The notes: a model not told the origin generated them from the letters alone. Positions 7,072 to 13,639 are shown, counted from the first letter of the stretch. The stretch: 14,272 nt of DNA from Thermocaproicibacter sp036741535 (GCA_036741535.1 DAINSB010000047.1:1-14272), one strand, 5' to 3'. Numbers and translations: made by a program.

Positions 7072-7809
7072 TCACCGGTCCTTCGGCGGAGCGACCGTGA
7101 TCTTTCCGAGGACCTCCCCGATGTTCCCGTTGATCGCGAGGTCGGCCCTCGAGTCGAGCTGGGTCTCCGACTTGTTGATCAGCACGAGCCGGTGGCCGCG
7201 GTAATAGTCGACCAGCCCCGCCGCCGGATAGACGACGAGCGACGTGCCGCCGACGATCAGCATGTCCGCGTCCGAAATGGCCTGCAGCGCGCCGGTCAGC
7301 ACATCCGAATCCAGCGATTCCTCGTACAGCACCACGTCTGGCTTGATGACCCCGCCGCAGTCGCAGTGGGGAATGCCGGTGCTGTCGCGGATATACTGGG
7401 CGCTGAAAAACTTGTGGCACCGCTGGCAGTAATTCCGGTGGACCGAGCCGTGCAGCTCAAAGACGTTTTTGCTGCCCGCCTTCTGGTGCAGGCCGTCGAT
7501 GTTCTGCGTGACCACGGCCGTGAGTTTGCCGGCGCGCTCGAGCTCCGCGAGCTTGCGGTGCGCCGCATTCGGCTCCGCCTCCAGAAAAAGCATCTTCTTC
7601 CGGTAAAAATCGTAGAACTCCTCGCAGTGCATGCGGAAAAACGTGTGGCTTATGATCTCTTCCGGCGGATATTTGTACTGCTGCCGGTAAAGGCCGTCTT
7701 CGCTGCGGAAATCCGGGATGCCGCTCTCCGTGGAAACTCCGGCCCCGCCGAAGAATACGATCCTGCTGCTCTCGTCGACCATCTGCTGAAGACGCTCCAG
7801 ATCTGTCAT
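7072..7809 (-). CDS. cobB: NAD-dependent protein deacylase, Sir2 family
   Basis: A sirtuin that removes acetyl (or other acyl) groups from lysines while cleaving NAD+ to nicotinamide and O-acyl-ADP-ribose; cytoplasmic. The 245-residue protein has the NAD-binding GAGVSTESGIPDFR (residues 22-35), TQNIDGLH (101-108), the catalytic H120 in ELHGS, a zinc site C128-C131 with C149 and C151 (the second pair is spaced CxC), and GTSLVVYPAA. All key residues are present and the length is normal for bacterial sirtuins. The start is the ATG at 7809 with GGAGGG six bases upstream; the frame extends 12 codons further but without a binding site. It has a clear promoter at 7850-7878. The substrate proteins are unknown. 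Confidence 0.93.
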   Translation of the reverse strand: MTDLERLQQMVDESSRIVFFGGAGVSTESGIPDFRSEDGLYRQQYKYPPEEIISHTFFRMHCEEFYDFYRKKMLFLEAEPNAAHRKLAELERAGKLTAVVTQNIDGLHQKAGSKNVFELHGSVHRNYCQRCHKFFSAQYIRDSTGIPHCDCGGVIKPDVVLYEESLDSDVLTGALQAISDADMLIVGGTSLVVYPAAGLVDYYRGHRLVLINKSETQLDSRADLAINGNIGEVLGKITVAPPKDR

Positions 7810-7849
7810 AAAAATCCCTCCGTTCCGTTTTTCAGTCGTTATCAAGTCT

Positions 7850-7878
7850 ATGATAGTTCTATGGCTTTAAAATTTCAA
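7850..7878 (-). promoter_or_regulatory. Promoter of the sirtuin gene
   Basis: Minus strand: TTGAAA (7878-7873), 17-base spacer, TATCAT (7855-7850). Initiation is expected near 7843, about 35 bases before the ATG. It probably also drives the secreted protein gene downstream. Confidence 0.7.
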
Positions 7879-7912
7879 GGAAAAAAATCCGTCGGGCGGC
7901 GGGGCGGCGCGC

Positions 7913-7950
7913 AAAAAGCCGCGGATCTCCGCAAAACGGAGGCCCGCGGC
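7913..7950 (-). terminator. Terminator of the CAP-domain gene
   Basis: GCCGCGG (7918-7924) pairs with CCGCGGC (7944-7950), and CTCCG (7927-7931) with CGGAG (7937-7941). On the minus strand the hairpin is followed by five T (7917-7913). It lies 24 bases after the stop codon of the CAP-domain gene. Confidence 0.8.
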
Positions 7951-7973
7951 CGGAAAAACGCCTGAAAATCCTG

Positions 7974-8993
7974 TCAGCCGATGAACTGCTGCGTCCAGTA
8001 GTACTGGCCGCTTGTGTTCCGGGCGACGCCGACGCCGATCTTCGTGAAGGAGGAATTCAGGATGTTGGCGCGGTGCCCTTCCGAATTCATCCACGCGTTC
8101 ATGACCTGCGCCGGGGTCGTCTGACCCATGGCGATATTTTCACCCGCCGTGCGGTAGCTGATGCCGAACTGCTTCATCATATCGAACGGGGAGCCGTAGG
8201 TGGGCGACGTGTGGCTGAAATAGTTGTTCTTGGCCATGTCCTGCGACTTGAGCGTCGCCGTGTTCGTCAGGGCGGAAGAGACGGAAAGCGCGCCGAGCCC
8301 GCGCGAAGTGCGCTCCTGGTTCACCAGATTCACGACCTCGGTCTGAAACGCGGAATAGCCGGAGCCGGAAGCGGACGAGGAGGACGCCGGCTTCGACGAA
8401 GCCGCCGGAGCGGAGGACGTGACCTTCGAGGAGGTCGTGCCGGTCGGGGTCGTCTTCGGGCAGGAGCTCTTGTAGTACCGGCTCAGGATGCTGTTCAGCC
8501 AGTCGCTGTAGGAACCGCCGGAGGGGGACGTCACATAGGTATAGACGTTCCCGGCGCAGTTGGAAGAGCCGGTGCAGTTGCCGTTGCTGCAGGTCGTTCC
8601 GTCCGTGCAGGAATTGGTCTGGCAGGATGTCTTCGACGCGCATCCGCCGTTCTGGCAGAAAACGGACGCGGAGGACGCGCTGCTCTTGGAGCCGGCCGGC
8701 GCCGCGGCGGAGGGGCAGGACGCGGCCGATTTGGCGGAGGATTTACTTGCGGCGGCCTTAGCCGCCTGGACCGCCGAGGAGTTCGCGCAACTGGAACCGG
8801 ACGACTTTTTCGCCAGCACCTGGTTCAGGGCACTGGAGATGGAAGACGGGCAGGATTTCGCCGACGTGGCGGAGGTGGAAAGGACCGCCTGCGCAGGCTT
8901 ACCGGAAAAATATGTGCTGCCGCTCGCCGCGTACGCGCCCACGCTTCCGCAGACGAGCAGGGTGGAAACAAGAGCAAGAACCTTTTTTTTCAT
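7974..8993 (-). CDS. Secreted CAP-domain (YkwD/SCP-like) protein with cysteine repeat
   Basis: A 339-residue exported protein. Residues 1-23 form a signal peptide (ending AYAA). The middle (about 40-212) is low-complexity Ser/Ala/Lys with SCP-type cysteines (C48, C69, C93, C178) and a regular cysteine block at residues 113-146. There the spacing is strictly C-x4-C-x5-C, repeated three times. The C-terminal CAP domain (about 215-338) has VNLVNQERTSRGLGAL, FSHTSP (H261), GENIAMG and MNSEGHRANILNSSF (H308), the usual CAP cleft residues. Related YkwD proteins occur in spores or walls of Firmicutes, with unknown activity. The start ATG has AAGGAG eight bases upstream. Two TTACA-N4-TGTAA sites lie just upstream. 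LLVCG in the signal peptide is not a good lipobox. Confidence 0.88.
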   Translation of the reverse strand: MKKKVLALVSTLLVCGSVGAYAASGSTYFSGKPAQAVLSTSATSAKSCPSSISSALNQVLAKKSSGSSCANSSAVQAAKAAASKSSAKSAASCPSAAAPAGSKSSASSASVFCQNGGCASKTSCQTNSCTDGTTCSNGNCTGSSNCAGNVYTYVTSPSGGSYSDWLNSILSRYYKSSCPKTTPTGTTSSKVTSSAPAASSKPASSSSASGSGYSAFQTEVVNLVNQERTSRGLGALSVSSALTNTATLKSQDMAKNNYFSHTSPTYGSPFDMMKQFGISYRTAGENIAMGQTTPAQVMNAWMNSEGHRANILNSSFTKIGVGVARNTSGQYYWTQQFIG

Positions 8994-9026
8994 ATCCGAT
9001 CTCCTTCCGAGTCAAACGGGTTTGCG

Positions 9027-9071
9027 TTACAAATATGTAAGGACAGCTCGATATAGATTACAAACCTGTAA
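9027..9071. promoter_or_regulatory. Tandem palindromic operators TTACA-N4-TGTAA
   Basis: Two perfect inverted repeats, TTACA-AATA-TGTAA (9027-9040) and TTACA-AACC-TGTAA (9058-9071), stand 31 bp apart, about three helical turns. A further TTACA (9075-9079) and TGTAA (9089-9093) form a third, wider-spaced pair. They lie 34-100 bases upstream of the CAP gene and 127-193 bases upstream of sodA, in the divergent intergenic region. This looks like cooperative binding of a dimeric regulator; the half-sites also recall response-regulator boxes of the WalR/PhoP kind. I could not place a convincing -10/-35 pair for either gene. Confidence 0.6.
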
Positions 9072-9219
9072 CTTTTACACGACCCCATTGTAACACCGGG
9101 GGGCCGGGGGGTTCAACCCACAATTTCTTCCATCGGGCGCCCACGCGGGGCGTTTGCCGGACTAATGCACCGCCCGGGGGAATATAAATGAACCAAAACA
9201 TAACGAAAGGCAGATCGCC

Positions 9220-9879
9220 ATGAACAATCATTATCCGTTTGAACTGCCCGCGCTCCCCTACGGCTACGACGCCCTCGAGCCGTATCTGAACGCCCGCATC
9301 GTGGAGTTGCATCACGACAGGCATTTCAAGAACTATGTCGACGGGCTGAACCGCGCGCTGCAGGACTACCCGGCCTACCACAACTGGCCGCTGGAGCGCC
9401 TGATCCGCGAGAACTGCCGCCTCCCCTTCCAAATCCAGGCGGCGGTCTGGCAGAACGCCGGCGGCGTTTTCAACCACGCCATGTATTTCGACATCATGAG
9501 GCCGCCGGCGGGCAACGAGCCCGTCAGCGCCGCCGGAAGCAAGCTGTACGAGGCCGTGCTCTCCGCCTTCGGCTCGACGGAGGCGTTCTTCGCCAAGCTG
9601 AAGGAATGCTCCCTCGCGCAGTTCGGCTCGGGCTGGGGGTGGCTCGTCTCAGACCGGCACGGCAGGCTGCGGGTCATCGACATGCCCAACCAGGACACCC
9701 CCCTGTCGTGCGACCTGTGCCCCGTCATCCCGCTGGACGTATGGGAACACGCCTATTACCTGCAATATGAAAACCGCAGGGCCGACTATATCGACGCCTT
9801 TTTTCACATCCTGAACTTCGACGCCGCCGAAAGGAACTACCTTGCCTGCATTTCTTCCACGCCCGCCCGGTGGAGATGA
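9220..9879 (+). CDS. sodA: Superoxide dismutase (Mn/Fe type)
   Basis: Converts superoxide to oxygen and hydrogen peroxide. The 219-residue protein has all four metal ligands: H31 in ELHHDRHF, H86 in GGVFNHAMYF, and D173 and H177 in PLDVWEHAYY. The second-shell Y39 is kept. NAGG before the second ligand and Q158 in NQDTPL correspond to the G77/Q146 pattern typical of Mn-type enzymes, but metal use cannot be settled from sequence. The usual HHxKHH segment has F36 in place of the last His. The start at 9220 has a weak GAAAGG about 10 bases upstream; TATAAA at 9183-9188 may be its -10 box, without a good -35. It is cytoplasmic and stands alone, divergent from the CAP gene. Confidence 0.93.
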   Translation: MNNHYPFELPALPYGYDALEPYLNARIVELHHDRHFKNYVDGLNRALQDYPAYHNWPLERLIRENCRLPFQIQAAVWQNAGGVFNHAMYFDIMRPPAGNEPVSAAGSKLYEAVLSAFGSTEAFFAKLKECSLAQFGSGWGWLVSDRHGRLRVIDMPNQDTPLSCDLCPVIPLDVWEHAYYLQYENRRADYIDAFFHILNFDAAERNYLACISSTPARWR

Positions 9880-9883
9880 AAAT

Positions 9884-9937
9884 TTAAACCCGGGTTAACT
9901 CTGATTTAACAGAAGCTGCGGCCAGCCGTCTTATAAT
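9884..9937 (+). promoter_or_regulatory. Promoter region with three 11-bp-phased TTAA boxes
   Basis: A consensus TATAAT stands at 9932-9937 without a good -35 at 17 bases. Upstream are TTAAAC (9884), TTAACT (9895) and TTAACA (9906), each exactly 11 bp apart. Such direct repeats on one helix face are how OmpR/PhoB-family response regulators bind; TTAACA equals the half-site of Bacillus PhoP boxes. The arrangement suggests an activator-dependent promoter for the downstream EAL-GGDEF gene. Confidence 0.6.
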
Positions 9938-9978
9938 CTGGCTGGGAATGTTGAAATGTGTCCGAAAGGAGACGTCGC

Positions 9979-11814
9979 ATGGACGAAAAGAAACAGGAAG
10001 AATTGGAAAAAATTATCAAAGAAAAACAGATCCGCACCGTCTTCCAGCCCGTCGTTTCCCTTCGGGACGGAAGCGTGCTGGGCCACGAGGCTTTGAGCCG
10101 GATCACGTGCAAAACATCCATTACAGGACCCGAACAGCTGTTCCACATCGCCGGGCAGCAGGACCGCCTCTGGGACCTCGAACTCCTGTGCCGGACCACC
10201 GCGCTCCACTCGGCCTTTCTCGTCAAGCGCGCCCACAAGACGAAAACGATCTTTCTCAACGTCAACCCGAACGTCATGCACGACGAAAAATTCCGCAACG
10301 GCTTCACCAAAGAATATCTGACCCAGTACGGAATCGAGCCGGAAAACGTCGTCTTCGAAATCACGGAACGGCATGTGATCTCTGACATGAAGGGCTTTCA
10401 GGGAACGGTCTCGCATTATAAAGAGCAGAACTACCGCATCGCGATCGACGACGTCGGGGCCGGGTTCTCCGGCCTGAACCTCATCAGCGACATCCACCCG
10501 CACTACATCAAGCTGGACAACAACCTCATCCACGGCATCAACGACGACAGCACGAAATACGCGCTCGTAAAAAGCATGGCGGAGCTTTCCAAAACAGCGA
10601 ACATCCGCCTGATTGCGGAGGGCGTGGAAACGCGGGAGGAGCTCTCGACGCTGATCGACCTCGGCGTGCAGTACGCGCAAGGGTATTACCTGAAGCGCCC
10701 GGAGGACGACATCGGCGACATCGGCAGGGACGTGCGGGACTACATCGTCGAGCGGAACCGCCGCAAAAACCATATGGTCGGCAACCTCGTGAGCAACATC
10801 TACATCCAGAACATCTGCACGGCGACCGAAACCATCCCCCCCGGCATGAACGTGGAAAAAGTCTTTGAAAAAATGAAGGGCTACCCGAATACCGACGGGC
10901 TGTGCGTCGTGGTCGGCGGAAAAGTGCTCGGGATCATCACGAAGACCAACCTTCTGCTGCAACTGAGCGGCAGGTTCGGCTTCAGCCTGAACCAGCACCG
11001 TGAGATCGCCTCCCTGATGGACCAGAATTTTCTGATGGTGGACTGCCGCACCCCCATCGACGCGGTCTCCACCGCCGCCATGTCGCGCCCGCCGGATAAG
11101 CTGTACGACTTCATTGTCGTGGTCAAAAACGGGCGCTACCTCGGGACCGTCACGGTCAAGGACCTGCTGCAGAAAACAACGGAAGTGGAAGTTGCGAACG
11201 CCAAATTTCAGAACCCGCTGACCGGGCTGCCGGGCAACGTCATCATCGACCAGCAGATCAGCCGCTGCATCTCGTCCGAAGAGCCCTACAGCATCATGTA
11301 CTTCGATATCGACAACTTCAAGGCCTACAACGACGTCTACGGGTTTGAAAGCGGCGACAAGATCATCCGGCTGCTGGCAAGCGCGCTGACCGCCCACCTG
11401 CCGCCGTCCCAGTTCGTCGGCCACGTGGGCGGCGACGACTTTGTCGCCGTTCTGCAGACGGGCGACGCCGCTGCCTTCTGCAAAAACGTCATCGCCGAGT
11501 TCCGCGCCGGCAGGGTCCAGTATTACCGGAGCGAAGACCTGCAGCGCGGCTATATCATGGCGGAAAACCGCCGCGGGGAGCCGGAGGAGTTCCCCTTCGT
11601 CTCGCTCTCCGTCGCGGGGGTGCTGAACGGCTGTCACCGCTTCAGCAACATGGTGGAACTGTCGGAAGAGCTCGCCAAGCTGAAAAAGAAAAGCAAGCAG
11701 ATCAAGGGGGACAGCTGCCTGTGGCTGGAAGAGACGGAGGACGTTCCAATGCCGGCCGACCCGGAGGGCGCCAAAACCGACGCTCCCGGTCAGGTGCCGG
11801 TGCGGTGGATGTAA
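9979..11814 (+). CDS. Cyclic-di-GMP signalling protein, EAL-CBS-GGDEF
   Basis: A soluble 611-residue protein with the order EAL (about 1-245), paired CBS (about 270-400) and GGDEF (about 405-575). The EAL domain keeps its catalytic set: E37-A-L, N94 in NVNP, E127 in EITER, D157-D158 (as DDVGAG), K178, E214 in EGVE and Q234 in QGYYLKRP. It should therefore hydrolyse c-di-GMP to pGpG. The GGDEF domain has FDIDNFK (D443) and the signature as GGDDF (484-488), a conservative change, with no RxxD inhibitory site before it. Cyclase activity is possible but not assured. CBS pairs commonly bind adenine nucleotides and may gate the output by energy state. No transmembrane segment. The start ATG has AAGGAG seven bases upstream; the earlier in-frame GTG lacks one. 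Confidence 0.93.
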   Translation: MDEKKQEELEKIIKEKQIRTVFQPVVSLRDGSVLGHEALSRITCKTSITGPEQLFHIAGQQDRLWDLELLCRTTALHSAFLVKRAHKTKTIFLNVNPNVMHDEKFRNGFTKEYLTQYGIEPENVVFEITERHVISDMKGFQGTVSHYKEQNYRIAIDDVGAGFSGLNLISDIHPHYIKLDNNLIHGINDDSTKYALVKSMAELSKTANIRLIAEGVETREELSTLIDLGVQYAQGYYLKRPEDDIGDIGRDVRDYIVERNRRKNHMVGNLVSNIYIQNICTATETIPPGMNVEKVFEKMKGYPNTDGLCVVVGGKVLGIITKTNLLLQLSGRFGFSLNQHREIASLMDQNFLMVDCRTPIDAVSTAAMSRPPDKLYDFIVVVKNGRYLGTVTVKDLLQKTTEVEVANAKFQNPLTGLPGNVIIDQQISRCISSEEPYSIMYFDIDNFKAYNDVYGFESGDKIIRLLASALTAHLPPSQFVGHVGGDDFVAVLQTGDAAAFCKNVIAEFRAGRVQYYRSEDLQRGYIMAENRRGEPEEFPFVSLSVAGVLNGCHRFSNMVELSEELAKLKKKSKQIKGDSCLWLEETEDVPMPADPEGAKTDAPGQVPVRWM

Positions 11815-11887
11815 CGCCCTTTTGAAGTTCGGTTCCCCTGGCGAAGGCGTCTTCCGTATGCCGCCGGCAGGGAGTTCCTATGTTTAA

Positions 11888-11918
11888 AATTTCAATAATA
11901 ATAATTATTATTGAAATT
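11888..11918. promoter_or_regulatory. Perfect 31-bp palindrome, Fur/PerR-like box
   Basis: Arms of 15 bases are exact inverted copies around a single central A. The core TAATAAT-A-ATTATTA fits the 7-1-7 pattern of Fur-superfamily operators. It differs from the Bacillus Fur consensus TGATAAT-N-ATTATCA and from the PerR consensus TTATAAT-N-ATTATAA by one base per half. It lies about 200 bases upstream of the nitroreductase-desulfoferrodoxin pair. A one-base loop makes a simple RNA terminator unlikely. Which regulator binds is not decidable from sequence. Confidence 0.65.
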
Positions 11919-12060
11919 AGCCAAAAAAAACAATTCTTTTGGCAGAAATATCGGCTTTTTTGGGCTGGATTTTAAATAGGCTATACGTTATACTGATTAC
12001 AGAAACAAAATCCACGGGTTCCGGTAAAGCGGTCCCGAGGGCCGAAACGGCGCCCAGTGT

Positions 12061-12096
12061 TTGACAATACAGAGAGATCAGTTACAGAATGTTCTG
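12061..12096 (+). promoter_or_regulatory. Promoter of the nitroreductase-desulfoferrodoxin operon
   Basis: Consensus TTGACA at 12061-12066, 18-base spacer and CAGAAT at 12085-12090 (four of six). The -10 overlaps the small inverted repeat CAGAA-TG-TTCTG (12085-12096), which could be an operator. The leader to the ATG at 12125 would be about 27 bases. Confidence 0.5.
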
Positions 12097-12124
12097 AATC
12101 CGAATGGAAAGGCGGCGAATTGTG

Positions 12125-12724
12125 ATGCAAAATGATTTTTGGGAAGCGGTCAAGGGCCGCAGAAGTTTTTACGCAATCGGGAAAGAGCCGGTGCTGTCCG
12201 ACGGCGACATTGTCTCGCTGGTGGAAAATGCCGCAAAAGAAGCGCCGAGCGCGTTCAATTCCCAGGGTGCCCGGATCGTTGTCCTGCTCGGCAAAGAGCA
12301 CGACAAATTGTGGGATCTGACGACCGAAGTGCTGCGCGCCATCGTTCCGGCGGACAAATTTGCTCCGACGGGGCAAAAAATGGAAGCGTTCCGCAACGGA
12401 TACGGGACCGTGCTGTTCTTTGAAGAACAGACCACGGTGCAGGAGCTGCAAAACAAGTTTTCTCTTTACCGTGACAATTTCCCCGTGTGGTCGCTGGAAT
12501 CCTCCGGCATGCTGCAATACCTCGTTTGGGTCGCCCTCGAGGCCGCCGGCTTCGGAGCCAGCCTGCAGCACTACAATCCCCTCATCGACGAAAAGGTCGC
12601 GAAAACCTGGAATCTTCCGCGGAGCTGGAAGCTGCTCGGCGAAATGCCGTTCGGAAAGCCGCTGGCAAAGCCGGACGACAAGACTTCTCTGCCCGTTTCC
12701 GACCGGGTGAAGGTTTTCCGGTAA
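12125..12724 (+). CDS. Frm2/CinD-like nitroreductase-family protein
   Basis: A 199-residue protein of the FMN-dependent nitroreductase family. The opening (WEAVKGRRSFYAIGKEP), the APSAFNSQGARIVVL segment and the later ESSGMLQYLVWVALEAAGFGASLQHYNPLID match the Frm2-like group, which includes lactococcal CinD and is linked to oxidative or metal stress. The exact electron acceptor is unknown. The start ATG at 12125 has AGGCGG 9 bases upstream; the in-frame ATG at 12104 lacks a binding site. It is followed after 75 bases by a desulfoferrodoxin gene, with only a small CCCGC/GCGGG hairpin and no T-run between. The pair is probably one transcript. Confidence 0.88.
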   Translation: MQNDFWEAVKGRRSFYAIGKEPVLSDGDIVSLVENAAKEAPSAFNSQGARIVVLLGKEHDKLWDLTTEVLRAIVPADKFAPTGQKMEAFRNGYGTVLFFEEQTTVQELQNKFSLYRDNFPVWSLESSGMLQYLVWVALEAAGFGASLQHYNPLIDEKVAKTWNLPRSWKLLGEMPFGKPLAKPDDKTSLPVSDRVKVFR

Positions 12725-12799
12725 ATTTGCGACGCAATTAAGGCAAATCTCCCGCTTGGCGGGTTGAAAACAGAAATTGTGAAGAAAGAAGGAGTAAAA

Positions 12800-13174
12800 A
12801 TGTCTGATCTGGCTTTTTATCGTTGTGAACGGTGCGGAAATATCGTCGCGCTGATCCGGAAGGGCGGCGGCACGCTCTCCTGCTGCGGACAGGAAATGAC
12901 CAAGCTGGTGGCAAACACCACCGACGCGGCAAAAGAGAAACATGTGCCGGTCGTGACGAAAGAAAACGGCAAGATCGTCGTGAAGGTCGGCTCCGTCGCG
13001 CATCCCATGACGGAGGAACATTACATCCAGTGGATCGCTCTGGAAACGGAGGGCAAGCTCCGCTTCGCCTATCTGAAGCCCGGCGATGAGCCGAAAGCGA
13101 CTTTCTGCGACGCCGAACACGGCACCGCGTACGAATACTGCAATCTGCACGGCCTGTGGAAAGCGGAATTTTAA
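12800..13174 (+). CDS. dfx: Desulfoferrodoxin (superoxide reductase)
   Basis: Reduces superoxide to hydrogen peroxide without producing oxygen, taking electrons from rubredoxin-like donors; a typical cytoplasmic defence of anaerobes. The 124-residue protein is the two-iron form. The N-terminal desulforedoxin centre is formed by C9, C12, C28 and C29 (YRCERCGN ... SCCGQ). The catalytic centre is formed by H48 (in EKHVPVV, with the E46-K47 pair at the active site), H68 (VAHPM), H74 (TEEHY), C114 and H117 (YCNLHGLW). All ligands are present. The start at 12800 has AAGGAG five to six bases upstream. It is the second gene after an Frm2-like nitroreductase and is followed directly by a two-hairpin element. 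Confidence 0.96.
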   Translation: MSDLAFYRCERCGNIVALIRKGGGTLSCCGQEMTKLVANTTDAAKEKHVPVVTKENGKIVVKVGSVAHPMTEEHYIQWIALETEGKLRFAYLKPGDEPKATFCDAEHGTAYEYCNLHGLWKAEF

Positions 13175-13242
13175 GCGGGGTGCCCCCGCTGTCACGCCGC
13201 GCCGTCTAGCGTTGTGAAAAGCATCGACTTGTTCTGGCGCGG
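13173..13242 (+). repeat. Stop-codon-anchored two-hairpin element, copy R2
   Basis: From the stop codon of the desulfoferrodoxin gene, hairpin 1 is AGCGGGG (13174-13180), loop TGC, CCCCGCT (13184-13190). The loop is the same as in R1/R3, but one stem pair is swapped from C-G to G-C. Next come TGTCA and hairpin 2, in which CCGCGCC (13197-13203) pairs with GGCGCGG (13236-13242) around a loop holding TAGC, TGAAAA, TCG and CTTGTTC. Order and spacing follow R1. No T-run follows. Confidence 0.65.
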
Positions 13243-13257
13243 AACCTAAAGCGCAAC

Positions 13258-13361
13258 AAAGAACGCGCCCCGAAACGGCTTGTGAAAGCCTGACCGGGGC
13301 GCGTTCTTTCTGCATTTTCGCGGGTGTTGGTTTCGGCAGGGCCGCCTTGCGGCCCCTTTTT
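13258..13361 (+). terminator. Double-hairpin terminator, repeat copy 1
   Basis: Hairpin A has a 14-bp stem (13258-13271 with 13296-13309) plus an inner GGCTT/AAGCC stem. Hairpin B is GGGCCGC (13339-13345), loop CTT, GCGGCCC (13349-13355), followed by CTTTTTATTT. On the plus strand this ends the desulfoferrodoxin transcript. The T-run overlaps the stop codon of the convergent AbrB gene. The unit is repeated at 13937-14030. Confidence 0.75.
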
Positions 13362-13605
13362 ATTTCAGCTCCGAAATTTTCGCCCGGCACGCCCTGCAGA
13401 CGTTTTCCCCGGCAAAGGTCGCGAGCCCATCTTTGCCGCCGCAGAACGCGCACGCCGGCTCATGCCTTCCCAGAACGAGATGACCGTCCCGCCAGAAAAA
13501 TTCCACGCTGTCTCTTTTCCGCACGCCCAGCTTCTCCCGGATCTCGGCGGGCAGCACGATGCGGCCCAGCTCGTCGATCTCTCTTACCGTTCCCGTCGTT
13601 TGCAT
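13360..13605 (-). CDS. AbrB-family regulator with C-terminal zinc ribbon
   Basis: A small DNA-binding transition-state-type regulator. The 81-residue protein opens with a SpoVT/AbrB swapped-hairpin domain (TGTVREIDELGRIVLPAEIREKLGV, in pieces close to Bacillus AbrB). It ends with a likely zinc ribbon from C52-C55 and C70-C73 (CAFCGG ... CRAC). The start is set at ATG 13605. An in-frame GTG at 13614 would add three residues, but its distance of three bases to the GGGG motif is too short. GGGG lies 12 bases before the ATG, a long spacing. It has a strong promoter that overlaps the divergent XRE promoter. Targets are unknown. Confidence 0.88.
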   Translation of the reverse strand: MQTTGTVREIDELGRIVLPAEIREKLGVRKRDSVEFFWRDGHLVLGRHEPACAFCGGKDGLATFAGENVCRACRAKISELK

Positions 13606-13639
13606 AGAAAACACTTACCCCTTTCCGATATGTCAAATA

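Larger units (their letters stand above)
11815..12124. other. 310-base intergenic region between c-di-GMP gene and SOR operon
   Basis: The first 70 bases after the c-di-GMP gene contain only weak GC-rich pairing (around 11840-11875). The region 11880-11995 is strikingly AT-rich and holds the 31-bp palindrome and a small GCCAAAA/TTTTGGC hairpin (11920-11943). A TATACT at 11989-11994 could be a -10 box but lacks a good -35. GC-rich sequence from 12015 to 12060 folds locally around GGTCCCGAGGGCC. I find no gene and no riboswitch class that I recognise. Confidence 0.5.

Noticed and set aside
8949..8993. Possible lipoprotein signal in the CAP protein
   Set aside because: The residues before C15 are LLV. 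A lipobox needs a small residue (Gly, Ala or Ser) directly before the cysteine, and a normal cleavage site (AYAA) follows.
9931..11637. Long minus-strand open frame of 568 codons
   Set aside because: It is antisense to the EAL-CBS-GGDEF gene, where all catalytic motifs are on the plus strand. The antisense protein is a Val/Asp/His-rich artefact.
11981..13453. Minus-strand open frame of 490 codons over the nitroreductase and desulfoferrodoxin
   Set aside because: It spans two well-supported plus-strand genes, their gap and part of the AbrB gene in another frame, and no coherent protein is visible.
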